Below, in pieces: positions 8,410 through 16,308 of a stretch of 42,603 bases of DNA. The DNA comes from Methanobacteriota archaeon (GTDB taxonomy: Archaea > Thermoplasmatota > Thermoplasmata > UBA10834). A program made the translations under genes and the position numbers. The notes under the pieces are model-generated. The model ran no database searches and was not told the origin of the DNA. It saw nothing but the letters and a program-made list of their open reading frames with translations. Location of the stretch: positions 818,613 to 861,215 of the forward strand of contig CP070732.1 in the NCBI GenBank assembly GCA_020347565.1. Direction: 5' to 3'. Each line of letters begins with the position of its first letter. The stretch's first letter is position 1.

Positions 8410-9465
8410 ATGACCGCGACGATAGGAGACGGGAAAGAGCATATCTTGGTAGCCGGCCCGCCGTACCGCGGATACCTTGGGATGATCGCTAACGCCTTCA
8501 AAGCGTGTGGCCTGCGAGCTTCCGTCCTCGAATGGGAGTATCCCAATCGGAACCTCCTCGGGGAATACTGGTTCTATGCATCCAGCTCGTACAGATCCAA
8601 GCTCGCCAAGGCTCAGGACCGTCTCAACACCTCAGCGATCGAGAAGGCGGTGGAGGATCTCGAGCCAGACCGCGTGCTCGTGATGAAGAACGCCGTTCTA
8701 TCTCAGAAGACCAGAAGGCTCTGTGACGACAGGGGGACGAGGCTGGCCCTCTGGGCATACGATAACGTCCGACAGTACCCGCGGATAGCCGAGGCCGCGG
8801 CGGACTATGACTTGACATTCACCTACGAGCCCGATGACGTCAGACTCCTGGCCGAGACCGGCCCGGCGAAGTACCTGCCGATGGCCTACGACCCGAATCT
8901 CTACTTCCCGGCATCGGGCGCAGAGTCCAAGGAATTTGACGTATGCTTCATCGGCGACCTAAGAGACACGCCCGTGAGGAAGGACACGCTGAGGCTCGTC
9001 GCAAAGGATCTCTCGGATGGCACGGTCGGCGTCTGGACGGACGCGGTCCACTGGTATTCCCACAGAAGACTGAAGGACCTTCGGTTCAGGATGGGCAGGA
9101 AGAGCCTGCGGTTCACCGCTGAGACCGTGGGTCATGAGGATATCAACCGAATATACTCCCATTCGAAGGTCTGTCTTAACATCCATCATCCTCAATCGGT
9201 GGGAGCGCTCAACCCCAGGAGCTTCGAGATACTCGGGAGCGGCGGGCTCCTGCTGACCGACAAGAAGATGGAAGGCCTGACAGGCCTCCAAGAGGGGGAG
9301 AGCTACGTGCGCTACTCCTCGGGCGAGGGCCTCATGGAACGGCTGCACGGCCTGCTCGACGACGAAGAGGGAAGGCATGCCATCGCAAAGGCGGGGCACT
9401 CCGCCGCCCTGCGGGGACACACTTACGAGCATCGGGCGCGAGAGATACTCGACAGCCTCGGCTGA
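8410..9465 (+). CDS. CgeB-like glycosyltransferase (GT-B fold)
   Basis: The protein of about 351 residues resembles the CgeB/DUF3880 plus Glyco_trans_1_2 type. The N-terminal half has GPPYRGYLGMIANAFKACG and YDLTFTYEPDDV followed by YLPMAYDPNLY, the usual junction in this group. The C-terminal GT-B domain has DVCFIGDL, KVCLNIHHP, ALNPRSFEILGSGGLLLTDK and a final Glu/Asp-rich stretch. It likely transfers sugars in surface glycan or glycoprotein modification. The frame extends to 8149, but that region lies antisense to the membrane protein gene, so the ATG at 8410 is chosen, where the family's first beta-strand (HILVAG) follows within a few residues. Sugar donor and acceptor are not predictable. 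Confidence 0.78.
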   Translation: MTATIGDGKEHILVAGPPYRGYLGMIANAFKACGLRASVLEWEYPNRNLLGEYWFYASSSYRSKLAKAQDRLNTSAIEKAVEDLEPDRVLVMKNAVLSQKTRRLCDDRGTRLALWAYDNVRQYPRIAEAAADYDLTFTYEPDDVRLLAETGPAKYLPMAYDPNLYFPASGAESKEFDVCFIGDLRDTPVRKDTLRLVAKDLSDGTVGVWTDAVHWYSHRRLKDLRFRMGRKSLRFTAETVGHEDINRIYSHSKVCLNIHHPQSVGALNPRSFEILGSGGLLLTDKKMEGLTGLQEGESYVRYSSGEGLMERLHGLLDDEEGRHAIAKAGHSAALRGHTYEHRAREILDSLG

Positions 9466-9575
9466 CCGAGTAGGACCATCTCGGAACCTGTAGGCCGCAT
9501 CATGGAAGGGAATGGCTAACCTTTTTACAGCGCACGCACATTGACCGTCCGAGGACACGGAAAGGTGTGCGCAAT

Positions 9576-10529
9576 ATGGGTCGCTTCGTTACTGGAGGGG
9601 CAGGGTTCATTGGCAGCGTTCTCGTCGACAGGCTTGCGGCAGAAGGCAGCGATGTCACAGTCTACGACAACCTCAGCACGGGCAAGGAGGCGTTCATATC
9701 GCAGCACATCGGCAGCTCCGGCTTCAGGTTAGTGAAGGCGGATGTGCTGGACTTCCAGAGGCTCCTGAAGGAGATGGAGGGCAACGATGTCGTATGGCAC
9801 ATCGCCGCGAACCCGGATATAAGGAAGGGCACGGAATCCACGCGCGTTGACCTCGAACAGAACACGCTCGCGACATACAACGTGCTCGAGGCGGCGAGGA
9901 AGACCGGCGTGAAGGACGTCGTCTTCTCGTCGACGTCGACCATCTACGGCCGGGCGAAGGTCTTGCCGACTCCGGAGGATTACGGACCGTGCCTCCCGAT
10001 ATCCCTGTACGGAGCTTCGAAGCTGGCTTGCGAGGGTCTCGTATCCGCGTACTCAGAGCTCTACGGCATCAACGGCTGGATCTTCCGATTCGCGAACATC
10101 ATAGGCAGGAGGAGCACGCACGGGATTCTGTACGACCTCGTGGAGAAGCTCAACGTGAACCCCGCTGAGCTGGAGGTTCTGGGCGACGGCAACCAGAGGA
10201 AGTCATACATGCTCGTCGAGGAGTGCGTTGACGGCATGTTGTTCGGCTACGAGAACGCCAAGGACAGGCTCAACTACTTCAACCTCGGGGCGGACGACCA
10301 GATCACCGTAAGGCGCATAGTCGAGGTGCTTCTGGAGGAGACCGGGCTCGAAGATGTTGATGTCAAGTACACTGGCGGCGAGAGCGGCTGGGCAGGCGAC
10401 GTCCCCGTCTTCCTGCTGTCGGCAAGGAAGATGCAGGAGCTCGGATGGAAGGCGAAGCACAGCAGTGAGGAGGCCATCAGGGAAGCCGCGAGAACCGTCG
10501 CGAAGGAGCACTTGAAGACGCGCGAATAG
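9576..10529 (+). CDS. NAD-dependent sugar-nucleotide epimerase (GalE-like extended SDR)
   Basis: The 317-residue protein has TGGAGFIGSVLV at the N-terminus, VWHIAANPDIRKG, VFSSTSTIYG with the catalytic Ser/Thr, and SLYGASKLACEG with Tyr and Lys. Later come FANIIGRRSTHG and DGNQRKSYMLVEECVDG, all typical of archaeal UDP-glucose/GlcNAc 4-epimerase relatives. It probably supplies UDP-galactose or UDP-GalNAc for glycans. A GTG at 9567 gives three more residues; the ATG at 9576 fits the family start better. A T-rich element ACCTTTTTAC near 9516-9525 may serve as TATA box. A T6 run follows the stop closely. Confidence 0.87.
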   Translation: MGRFVTGGAGFIGSVLVDRLAAEGSDVTVYDNLSTGKEAFISQHIGSSGFRLVKADVLDFQRLLKEMEGNDVVWHIAANPDIRKGTESTRVDLEQNTLATYNVLEAARKTGVKDVVFSSTSTIYGRAKVLPTPEDYGPCLPISLYGASKLACEGLVSAYSELYGINGWIFRFANIIGRRSTHGILYDLVEKLNVNPAELEVLGDGNQRKSYMLVEECVDGMLFGYENAKDRLNYFNLGADDQITVRRIVEVLLEETGLEDVDVKYTGGESGWAGDVPVFLLSARKMQELGWKAKHSSEEAIREAARTVAKEHLKTRE

Positions 10530-10545
10530 CAGGCGTTTTTTCATT
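10530..10545 (+). terminator. Oligo-T terminator after the epimerase gene
   Basis: A run of six T follows the epimerase stop within about ten bases (GCGTTTTTTCATT). Archaeal RNA polymerase terminates on such T tracts in the non-template strand without needing a hairpin. Confidence 0.5.
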
Positions 10546-10884
10546 CGATTCGCAGAGTTGTCTCAAACGAGATGCGCTTTTATGACACATCTTCGACGGA
10601 CGGGCTGCCGACCGCGCGCCCGATGAACGGTGCGCCAGGCAGGATGGTTCGAAAACGCCCTCTCCCGTTGGTCTCGACAGACTGAGTGATGAGCTTCGGC
10701 CCGTCTCGGCTTCCCCCCAGAGAACGGCCCATACGGTTGTCACCCTCGTCGCCGGATCTCGTCTTCGCGTCTCATCAGCTTCCAGAATTGTTTTTGTACG
10801 AGCTCACCTTACCCAATCCCCACGGAGCCGCTCGTCTGGTGCGCTCTGCTTCAACGGCATATCGTTCCGCAGAGAGGGAAGACC
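10546..10884. other. Gene-poor stretch upstream of the MttB-family gene
   Basis: About 340 bases hold no convincing gene. A TATA-like CTTTTATGA at about 10574-10582 and a T-rich stretch (TTGTTTTTG) near 10790 bracket roughly 190 bases that could be transcribed as a leader or small RNA, but I see no known RNA family. A purine-rich GAGAGGGAAG just before 10885 is the likely ribosome binding site of the next gene. Confidence 0.4.
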
Positions 10885-12345
10885 ATGATTCAAGGAGTCA
10901 AGTGCAAGCGTCGGCTGAACGTGCTGTCACAGGACGAGGTCGATACCATACACGAGGCTTCGCTGAGCATCCTGGAAAAGACCGGGATGAGGTACGACAG
11001 CAAGAACGCCTACGACAAGCTTCTCGAGGCCGGTGGAATCCCCCATCCAACGAGGAAGAGAGTGCTGACGTTTCCTCGAGGCATGGTCGAGGACTCTATC
11101 AAGAAGATCGTGCCATACGGCGCGTACCACGCCCGCGACCCGAAGAACGACTTGGTCTTCGACGGCGAGCACCAGTTCGCCCATACCCTCGGCGGGAACC
11201 CTGAGATGATGGACCTTGAGACGGGGGAGCACAGGATGTCCACGCTCAGGGACGTCGAGGACACGACGAAGATGCAAGACGCGCTGCCGACGGTCCATTC
11301 CGCGAGCAGTTTCGTCGTGGCGACGGATGTCCCTCCAGAGCTGCTCGTCATCAAGACGATGGAAGCGATGATGAAGAACTCGTCCAAGTTCATATCCGGA
11401 TACGCGCTCAAGGTCGAGGAGGTCGACGCCATAGCCAATATGTGGTCGGTCGTGTCCGGTGGCCTCGAGGAGATACGCAAGAGGCCTCTGTTCTCTGTCT
11501 ACGGCTCGCCAAGCAGCCCGCTGACATACGACGAGCACGCCTCCGACGTGATGATGCGCGGGGCGGAGTACGGCGTTCCCATCGATCTGATCCCCTGCCC
11601 GATAGCGGGAGGGACCGCACCTGTAACGATCGCTGGGGGGCTCGCTCAGCAGAACGCTGAGCTGCTCGGCGGCGTTATGCTCATCCAGACCGTCGACGAC
11701 ACACTCCCGATACAGTACTGTGGACGACTGAGCGTCATGGACTTGAGGAGCGGCCAGAACGTATGGGGGGTGCCAGAGATGGCACTGATGTCGGCCGCAA
11801 CGGTCCAGATAGCTCACAGGTACAACATGATTGCGGATGTTTACGGTGTAACCTGCGACGGAAGCCAGTGGGACGTGCAGATAGGGCTTGAGCGCATGAT
11901 GTCCGCCCTCGTTCCCGCCCTTGCGGGCGCGGATTACCTCTCGGGCATAGGCGGCGCATGGGGCAACGCCGGAAGCTACGAGATGCTGGTCATCGACGAC
12001 GAGATCTACCAGAACGTCTTCCGCATCGTCAGCGGCATCGAGGTGGACGAGGGGCGGCTCGCGCTCAAGGAGATTGACGCCGTGGGTCCCATGGGCAACT
12101 TCCTCGCACAGATGCACACGATGAAATACCTCAGAGAGGGTGAGATGAGACTCTCTCCGCTGATGGACAAGAGGACGCCCGAGGGCGCCAAGAAGGGTGG
12201 GGATAGACCTCTGCACGTCGTGGCGAAGGACGTCGCAAAGAGGATATTCAAGGAGCATGAGGTCACGCCGCTGGACAGGGATGTCGAGAAGGAACTTGCA
12301 CGAGTTGTCAAGGAGGCGGAGAAGCCGCTCCTCGGCAAGGGCTGA
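10885..12345 (+). CDS. MttB-family corrinoid-dependent methyltransferase without pyrrolysine
   Basis: The 486-residue protein matches the trimethylamine methyltransferase MttB superfamily along its full length: LSQDEVDTIHEASLSILEKTG at the start, FAHTLGGNPEMMDLETGEH, the central VYGSPSSPLTYDE segment, IAGGTAPVTIAGGLAQQNAELL, and GIGGAWGNAGSYEMLVIDDEI near the end. Pyrrolysine MttB genes carry an in-frame TAG about two thirds through; this frame is open with no TAG, so it belongs to the non-Pyl group, of which MtgB (glycine betaine methyltransferase) is a characterised member. Such enzymes demethylate a quaternary or methylated amine and pass the methyl group to a corrinoid protein. No corrinoid protein or reductive activator gene is near. 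The substrate is unknown. Confidence 0.88.
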   Translation: MIQGVKCKRRLNVLSQDEVDTIHEASLSILEKTGMRYDSKNAYDKLLEAGGIPHPTRKRVLTFPRGMVEDSIKKIVPYGAYHARDPKNDLVFDGEHQFAHTLGGNPEMMDLETGEHRMSTLRDVEDTTKMQDALPTVHSASSFVVATDVPPELLVIKTMEAMMKNSSKFISGYALKVEEVDAIANMWSVVSGGLEEIRKRPLFSVYGSPSSPLTYDEHASDVMMRGAEYGVPIDLIPCPIAGGTAPVTIAGGLAQQNAELLGGVMLIQTVDDTLPIQYCGRLSVMDLRSGQNVWGVPEMALMSAATVQIAHRYNMIADVYGVTCDGSQWDVQIGLERMMSALVPALAGADYLSGIGGAWGNAGSYEMLVIDDEIYQNVFRIVSGIEVDEGRLALKEIDAVGPMGNFLAQMHTMKYLREGEMRLSPLMDKRTPEGAKKGGDRPLHVVAKDVAKRIFKEHEVTPLDRDVEKELARVVKEAEKPLLGKG

Positions 12346-12404
12346 CCGCCTGGCAGAGCTGTCGTGGCAATTCTTATCAAGGCGTATTGACTTCGAGATA
12401 AACG

Positions 12405-13397
12405 GTGGGTACGCTGTTCTGCTCGAACTGCGGGGGGAGTGCGGACGAGGGCGCGGCTTTCTGCATGCATTGCGGGCAGAAGATTGAGACGCGGCCTGCG
12501 GCGAAGGTGAGCGACTCCGACAGGAAGGAGGCCTTGAGGAGAATTGCAGAGGCCGTCTCCTCCAGGAAGCGGACGGACAGGATGGTATCCTCGCTGTGGA
12601 TCATCGCCCCTCTCGTGATCCTCACATTGGTGGGATTAACGGCAGTAGCTTTGTCCGTATCAACGACATTGGATATCCTCGACGACTACAACCGGTACGA
12701 GGGGATGCCAGACCTCCAAGAGATGTTTTCCGGACTGGAGACCATCCTCACGTCGCTGCAGGTCGTCTACTTCGGCGCCTTCCTGATGATAGCCAAGCTG
12801 TCCTATGATCTCATACTGAGACAACAGCAACACTTCGAGCGGGAGCGTTCTCTCCGACAGGCTATAATGCAGCTGGTCGACAAGACGGAGGGGAGGTTCT
12901 ACTACAGCCTTCCATCGGACGCTGAGCGCAGCAGGATGCCGCTGCTCTGGCCGATGTTCATAATCATACCGCCGATCGTGAGCTCGCTGTGGACGTACGC
13001 GATGTTGTACGAATTCACTGAATGGTCGGAACACTACGCGACCATCGTGCCCCTCTACATCGTTAGCTTCCTCTGCTACATCGTGTCGCTGTACATGCTG
13101 CACTTCCTTACCAAGGAGATGATAGGACACCACGGCAGATGGTGTGGATTCACCATGGAGACGAAGGTCGAGCTGGCCAGGATGGGATACGTCGCGGGAC
13201 ATCTGCGCACGCCTCTGGCCCTGCCGGACAGGTCGAGCCTGATATACGTCGTGGGAACGATATTCACAGGCGGGCTGTTCGCCTTCTACTGGTTCTATGT
13301 CATAATCAAGGACGGCAACAATCACTTCGAGAATCAGCGGTTGTTCGAGGATCAGCTGCTCAAGCTGTTGGACAAGGCGCCCGACGGGGCACCGTAG
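12405..13397 (+). CDS. Zinc-ribbon membrane protein
   Basis: The protein of 330 residues begins with a zinc ribbon (Cys6, Cys9, Cys20, Cys23; FCSNCG and FCMHCG), a pattern common at the N-terminus of archaeal membrane proteins. Four to five hydrophobic segments follow at roughly 64-84, 118-136, 180-200, 210-235 and 280-303. The C-terminal part (FTGGLFAFYWFYVIIKDGNNHF) faintly recalls the DUF4234 motif. Between the membrane segments lies a charged region with ERERSLRQAIMQLV. Function is unknown. It starts with GTG at 12405, 59 bases after the methyltransferase gene on the same strand, and might be co-transcribed. Confidence 0.72.
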   Translation: MGTLFCSNCGGSADEGAAFCMHCGQKIETRPAAKVSDSDRKEALRRIAEAVSSRKRTDRMVSSLWIIAPLVILTLVGLTAVALSVSTTLDILDDYNRYEGMPDLQEMFSGLETILTSLQVVYFGAFLMIAKLSYDLILRQQQHFERERSLRQAIMQLVDKTEGRFYYSLPSDAERSRMPLLWPMFIIIPPIVSSLWTYAMLYEFTEWSEHYATIVPLYIVSFLCYIVSLYMLHFLTKEMIGHHGRWCGFTMETKVELARMGYVAGHLRTPLALPDRSSLIYVVGTIFTGGLFAFYWFYVIIKDGNNHFENQRLFEDQLLKLLDKAPDGAP

Positions 13398-13407
13398 CAG
13401 GTGCGTC

Positions 13408-14214
13408 TCACGGAGCGGGCTTGAACGCTGTGACGGCGCAGCTGGCTGCCAGATCCGAGAGGTCCACAGATGAGTCAGGGTCCGCTATGCTGGGGCGGAG
13501 TTGCCCGTCGGAGTAGACTGCCTCGCTCACGACCTCGACACGTTCGAATCCTACGGACCTGATCAATTCGATATAGCCTTCCTTCGGCATCGCGCCCGAC
13601 AGACACGCGGACCACGCCCTCATATCGCTCACGAGCTCAGGCGGGAGCGGTCTCAGGAGGACAACGTCAGAGACTGCGAGCCTTCCCCCGGGTTTGAGTA
13701 TCCTGAAGGCTTCCTCGAAGACGAGTCGCTTGTCGGGAGATAGGTTGATTACGCAGTTGCTGATCACGAGGTCCGCGACATCGGGCTCGAGAGGTATGTC
13801 CTCGATCATTCCCAGCCTGAATTCGACGTTACGGTAACCGTTCTCTCTCGCAATCCGCGTCGCTCGGTCGATCATCTCCGGCGTCGCGTCGATGCCGTAG
13901 ACCTTCCCTGCAGGACCGACCCTCTCCGACGCGAGAAACGCGTCTATCCCCCCTCCGCTACCGAGGTCCACCACGGTCGAACCCTCCTGGATAGAGGCGA
14001 TGGTCGTGGGATTGCCGCATCCCGCACTGACCAGGCGAGATTCGATAGGAACGGTTGACATCTCGATCTCGGAGTAGAGAGGTTGGCAACAAGAGGAACT
14101 CGACGTTTCGGAACAGCAGCATGGTGTCTCGATGGCGGCGAGGCGCGAATATCTGTCTCTTACGGCCCTGCGGACCTCCTCTTCGGACGGCGGTTGATCG
14201 GGCATGTTGTCCAC
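13408..14214 (-). CDS. Arsenite methyltransferase-like SAM-dependent methyltransferase (ArsM family)
   Basis: The 268-residue protein follows the ArsM pattern: RDRYSRLA near the start, Cys32-34 and Cys42-43, then Cys66 in AGCGNPT, the SAM motif VVDLGSGGGIDAFLA at ~81-95, IDATPEMIDRA, the family hallmark ISNCVINLSPDK with Cys154, LKPGGRLAVSDVVL, and Cys204 in WSACLSGAMP. The Cys in the CVINLSPD motif and the later Cys are arsenic-binding residues in studied ArsM enzymes. The enzyme would methylate arsenite bound through thiols. The unusual CCC and CC clusters add five more Cys. There is no arsR or arsenite pump in view. It starts with GTG at 14214; a TTCATTATC element near 14241-14249 on this strand would give a very short leader. 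Confidence 0.85.
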   Translation of the reverse strand: MDNMPDQPPSEEEVRRAVRDRYSRLAAIETPCCCSETSSSSCCQPLYSEIEMSTVPIESRLVSAGCGNPTTIASIQEGSTVVDLGSGGGIDAFLASERVGPAGKVYGIDATPEMIDRATRIARENGYRNVEFRLGMIEDIPLEPDVADLVISNCVINLSPDKRLVFEEAFRILKPGGRLAVSDVVLLRPLPPELVSDMRAWSACLSGAMPKEGYIELIRSVGFERVEVVSEAVYSDGQLRPSIADPDSSVDLSDLAASCAVTAFKPAP

Positions 14215-14302
14215 TTCGAAGGTCCGGATTCGAAACGCCAGATAATGAACTTTTCCCTGAACACGCGTTCAATGCGACGGTATCGGAGGCTTAGACAGCA
14301 TT

Positions 14303-14310
14303 CAAATATC
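14303..14310 (+). promoter_or_regulatory. TATA-like box for the DUF1616 gene
   Basis: The sequence CAAATATC lies about 21 bases before the ATG at 14327, consistent with a leaderless or near-leaderless transcript. Confidence 0.45.
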
Positions 14311-14326
14311 GCCCGCCCGTTTTCAC

Positions 14327-15322
14327 ATGGGCGCCCTGTACTTTCAGAGGATAGGTGGGTTCGTGCAAACGGAGACGGAAGACGAGGACAGAAAGGCTCT
14401 CCGGTTCGAGGTCGGGAAGACGCCTTACGACCTCCTAGCGTGCGCTCTCGTCGCACTCGTGCTGATCCTCCTCATCGCGATCGTCCCCGATAGCATAGCT
14501 CGCCAGGTCCTCGGCCTTGCCTTCGTGCTCTTCCTACCAGGCTACGCCGCCACTGCGGCGTTGTTCCCCGAGAACGAGCAGTTAGACACGATCGAACGCC
14601 TGGCTCTCAGCTTCGGGCTCAGCATCGCCATCGTGCCGCTGATTGGGCTTGGGCTGAATTTCACGCCTTGGGGGATAAGGCTCAACCCGATACTCGCCTC
14701 GGTATCGGCGTTCATCATCGTCGCCTGCGTCGTCGGGTGGTATCGAAGGGTCCGTCTGCCTGAGGACGAACGGTTCGAGATAGCCGTCGTGCTCGACATC
14801 GACTGGAAGGGAACGCCCTTGATGGACAAGGCGCTTACCGTCGGCATCATCGTGATGCTGACGGCATCTATCGTGGTGATTGCGTGGGCGGTGACCACGC
14901 CGAGATCCGGCGAGAGGTTCACGCAACTGGCGATACTCGGCCCAGACGGAATGGCAACGAACTACCCCAGAAACCTCACAATTGGTGAGGAGGCCACCGT
15001 TCTCCTCTCCGTCAAATCATATGAGCAGCAGACGATGAACTACACCATCGTCCTCGTGCTGACGAACGTCACCGAGCAGAATTTCACGGTCGACGACTCA
15101 TTCATCGATTGGCGAAGCACCCAGCATCTCGGGCCCTTCTCAGGCGTGGCACAGCAATTCACCTTGAACGACCAGGAGTACTACAATCAGACTCTGAACT
15201 TCTCCGTCGCGGCGTCAGGCGAATGGAAGCTCCAGTTCCTGCTCTACGTCGACGGCCAGCCGTTGACCCAGGATTCATATCGAGAAGTCCACCTCTGGCT
15301 CGATGTGGCCGGCGTCACGTGA
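14327..15322 (+). CDS. DUF1616-type membrane protein with a sequon-rich extracellular domain
   Basis: The 331-residue protein has about five hydrophobic segments: ~36-53, 57-75, 88-110, 121-141 and 172-194. The stretch VLGLAFVLFLPGYAATAALFP and the following RLALSFGLSIAIVPLIGLGLN are the hallmark of DUF1616 proteins. After the last membrane helix comes a ~130-residue beta-rich domain carrying many N-glycosylation sequons (NLT, NYT, NVT, NFT, NQT, NFS), so it most likely faces outside and is glycosylated. Similar proteins often occur in archaeal glycan loci, but a biochemical role is not known to me. The ATG at 14327 is preferred from TATA spacing; a GTG at 14363 is the alternative. Confidence 0.8.
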   Translation: MGALYFQRIGGFVQTETEDEDRKALRFEVGKTPYDLLACALVALVLILLIAIVPDSIARQVLGLAFVLFLPGYAATAALFPENEQLDTIERLALSFGLSIAIVPLIGLGLNFTPWGIRLNPILASVSAFIIVACVVGWYRRVRLPEDERFEIAVVLDIDWKGTPLMDKALTVGIIVMLTASIVVIAWAVTTPRSGERFTQLAILGPDGMATNYPRNLTIGEEATVLLSVKSYEQQTMNYTIVLVLTNVTEQNFTVDDSFIDWRSTQHLGPFSGVAQQFTLNDQEYYNQTLNFSVAASGEWKLQFLLYVDGQPLTQDSYREVHLWLDVAGVT

Positions 15323-15370
15323 ATGCCGATGGCGCTGGCGTCATCGATGCCCAATTGTGTACAATCGGAG

Positions 15371-15379
15371 TTATATATC
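15371..15379 (+). promoter_or_regulatory. TATA box for proC
   Basis: TTATATATC is a strong archaeal TATA match centred about 46 bases before the proC ATG. It predicts a leader of about 20 bases containing the purine-rich GAGGAAGAAGG just before the start codon. Confidence 0.6.
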
Positions 15380-15420
15380 AGGCTCTTTCTGGCTCTGAAT
15401 GCATCTCAGAGGAAGAAGGC

Positions 15421-16245
15421 ATGGACAGCAGGAAGATTGCGATCATCGGCGGCGGCAACATGGGCGTGGCCCTTGCTAAGGGCATCATTCAGACGAAGTG
15501 GGCGAATCCTTCGCGCATAATGATAGCGGAGCCGTTGAAGGAGAAGATCGACCAGCTGAAGGGGATAGCCGAGGGTGTCAGGGTATCTCACTCGAACATC
15601 GAGGCGGCGGAATTCGCTGATGTCATTGTCCTATCCATAAAACCTCAGATAATGCTGAGGGTCGTCGGGGAGATCAAGCCAGCGTTGAAGGACACCAAAC
15701 TCCTCATATCAGTCGCCGCAGGCATAACTACGACTCAGATGGAAGAACAGGCCGGAGGGAAGCTGCCAGTCGTCCGTGCGATGCCCAATATCGCCGCGGT
15801 CGTCAAAGAGGCTGCTACAGCGATATGTCCTGGGAGATATGCCAGCGACCAAGACGTGGGCATGTCGAGACATATATTCGAGTCTGTCGGAATCGTTGTG
15901 GAGGTCGAAGAGTACCTGATGGATGCCGTAACTGGCCTCAGCGGGACCGGCCCCATGTATGTCTTCCAGATTCTTGAGGGACTGTCGGATGCAGGTGTCA
16001 AGGCGGGCCTGTCCAGACATACTGCGAACATCCTCGCCGTCCAGACCCTCATCGGGTCTTCCAAGCTTATACAGGAGACCAAGGAGCACCCGGCCAAGCT
16101 CAAGGATCTCGTCACCTCGCCCGGAGGAACAGCCATAAGCGCTCTTCACTCTCTCGAGAAGAACGGCCTCAAGGCGTTGCTCATCGATGCTGTTGAGGTT
16201 GCGGCGAAGAGATCTGGAGAGCTCGGCACCAACCACAAGACATAG
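15421..16245 (+). CDS. proC: Pyrroline-5-carboxylate reductase
   Basis: This 274-residue enzyme reduces 1-pyrroline-5-carboxylate to proline with NAD(P)H in the cytoplasm. It has the N-terminal Rossmann motif KIAIIGGGNMGVALAKGII, DVIVLSIKPQ, LLISVAAGITT, VVRAMPNIAA, and the C-terminal dimerisation signature ending in LVTSPGGTAISALHSLE. Length and order match ProC. The open frame extends upstream to 15109, but that portion overlaps the DUF1616 gene. The ATG at 15421 has a purine-rich ribosome binding site and a TATA box at 15371, so it is preferred. No other proline genes are nearby. Confidence 0.94.
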   Translation: MDSRKIAIIGGGNMGVALAKGIIQTKWANPSRIMIAEPLKEKIDQLKGIAEGVRVSHSNIEAAEFADVIVLSIKPQIMLRVVGEIKPALKDTKLLISVAAGITTTQMEEQAGGKLPVVRAMPNIAAVVKEAATAICPGRYASDQDVGMSRHIFESVGIVVEVEEYLMDAVTGLSGTGPMYVFQILEGLSDAGVKAGLSRHTANILAVQTLIGSSKLIQETKEHPAKLKDLVTSPGGTAISALHSLEKNGLKALLIDAVEVAAKRSGELGTNHKT

Positions 16246-16308
16246 CCTCCGAATGGCAGCCCAAGCCAGTCCCGACTTGCGGACGAGGAGGAGGCAAACG
16301 GAGTATCA

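Noticed and set aside
10641..10665. TTCGAAA within GGTTCGAAAACGCC resembles a tRNA T-loop.
   Set aside because: The flanking five bases do not pair as a T-stem and no acceptor or anticodon arm could be drawn around it.
10546..10884. Cobalamin riboswitch upstream of the corrinoid-linked methyltransferase.
   Set aside because: I looked for a B12-box-like sequence and the surrounding stems and saw none.
10927..12258. Long minus-strand ORF opposite the MttB-family gene.
   Set aside because: It is an antisense shadow of a well conserved gene, with His/Arg/Val-rich composition and no recognisable motif.
10885..12345. Possible pyrrolysine-containing MttB.
   Set aside because: The frame is open over the full family length with no in-frame TAG, so Pyl is not used here.
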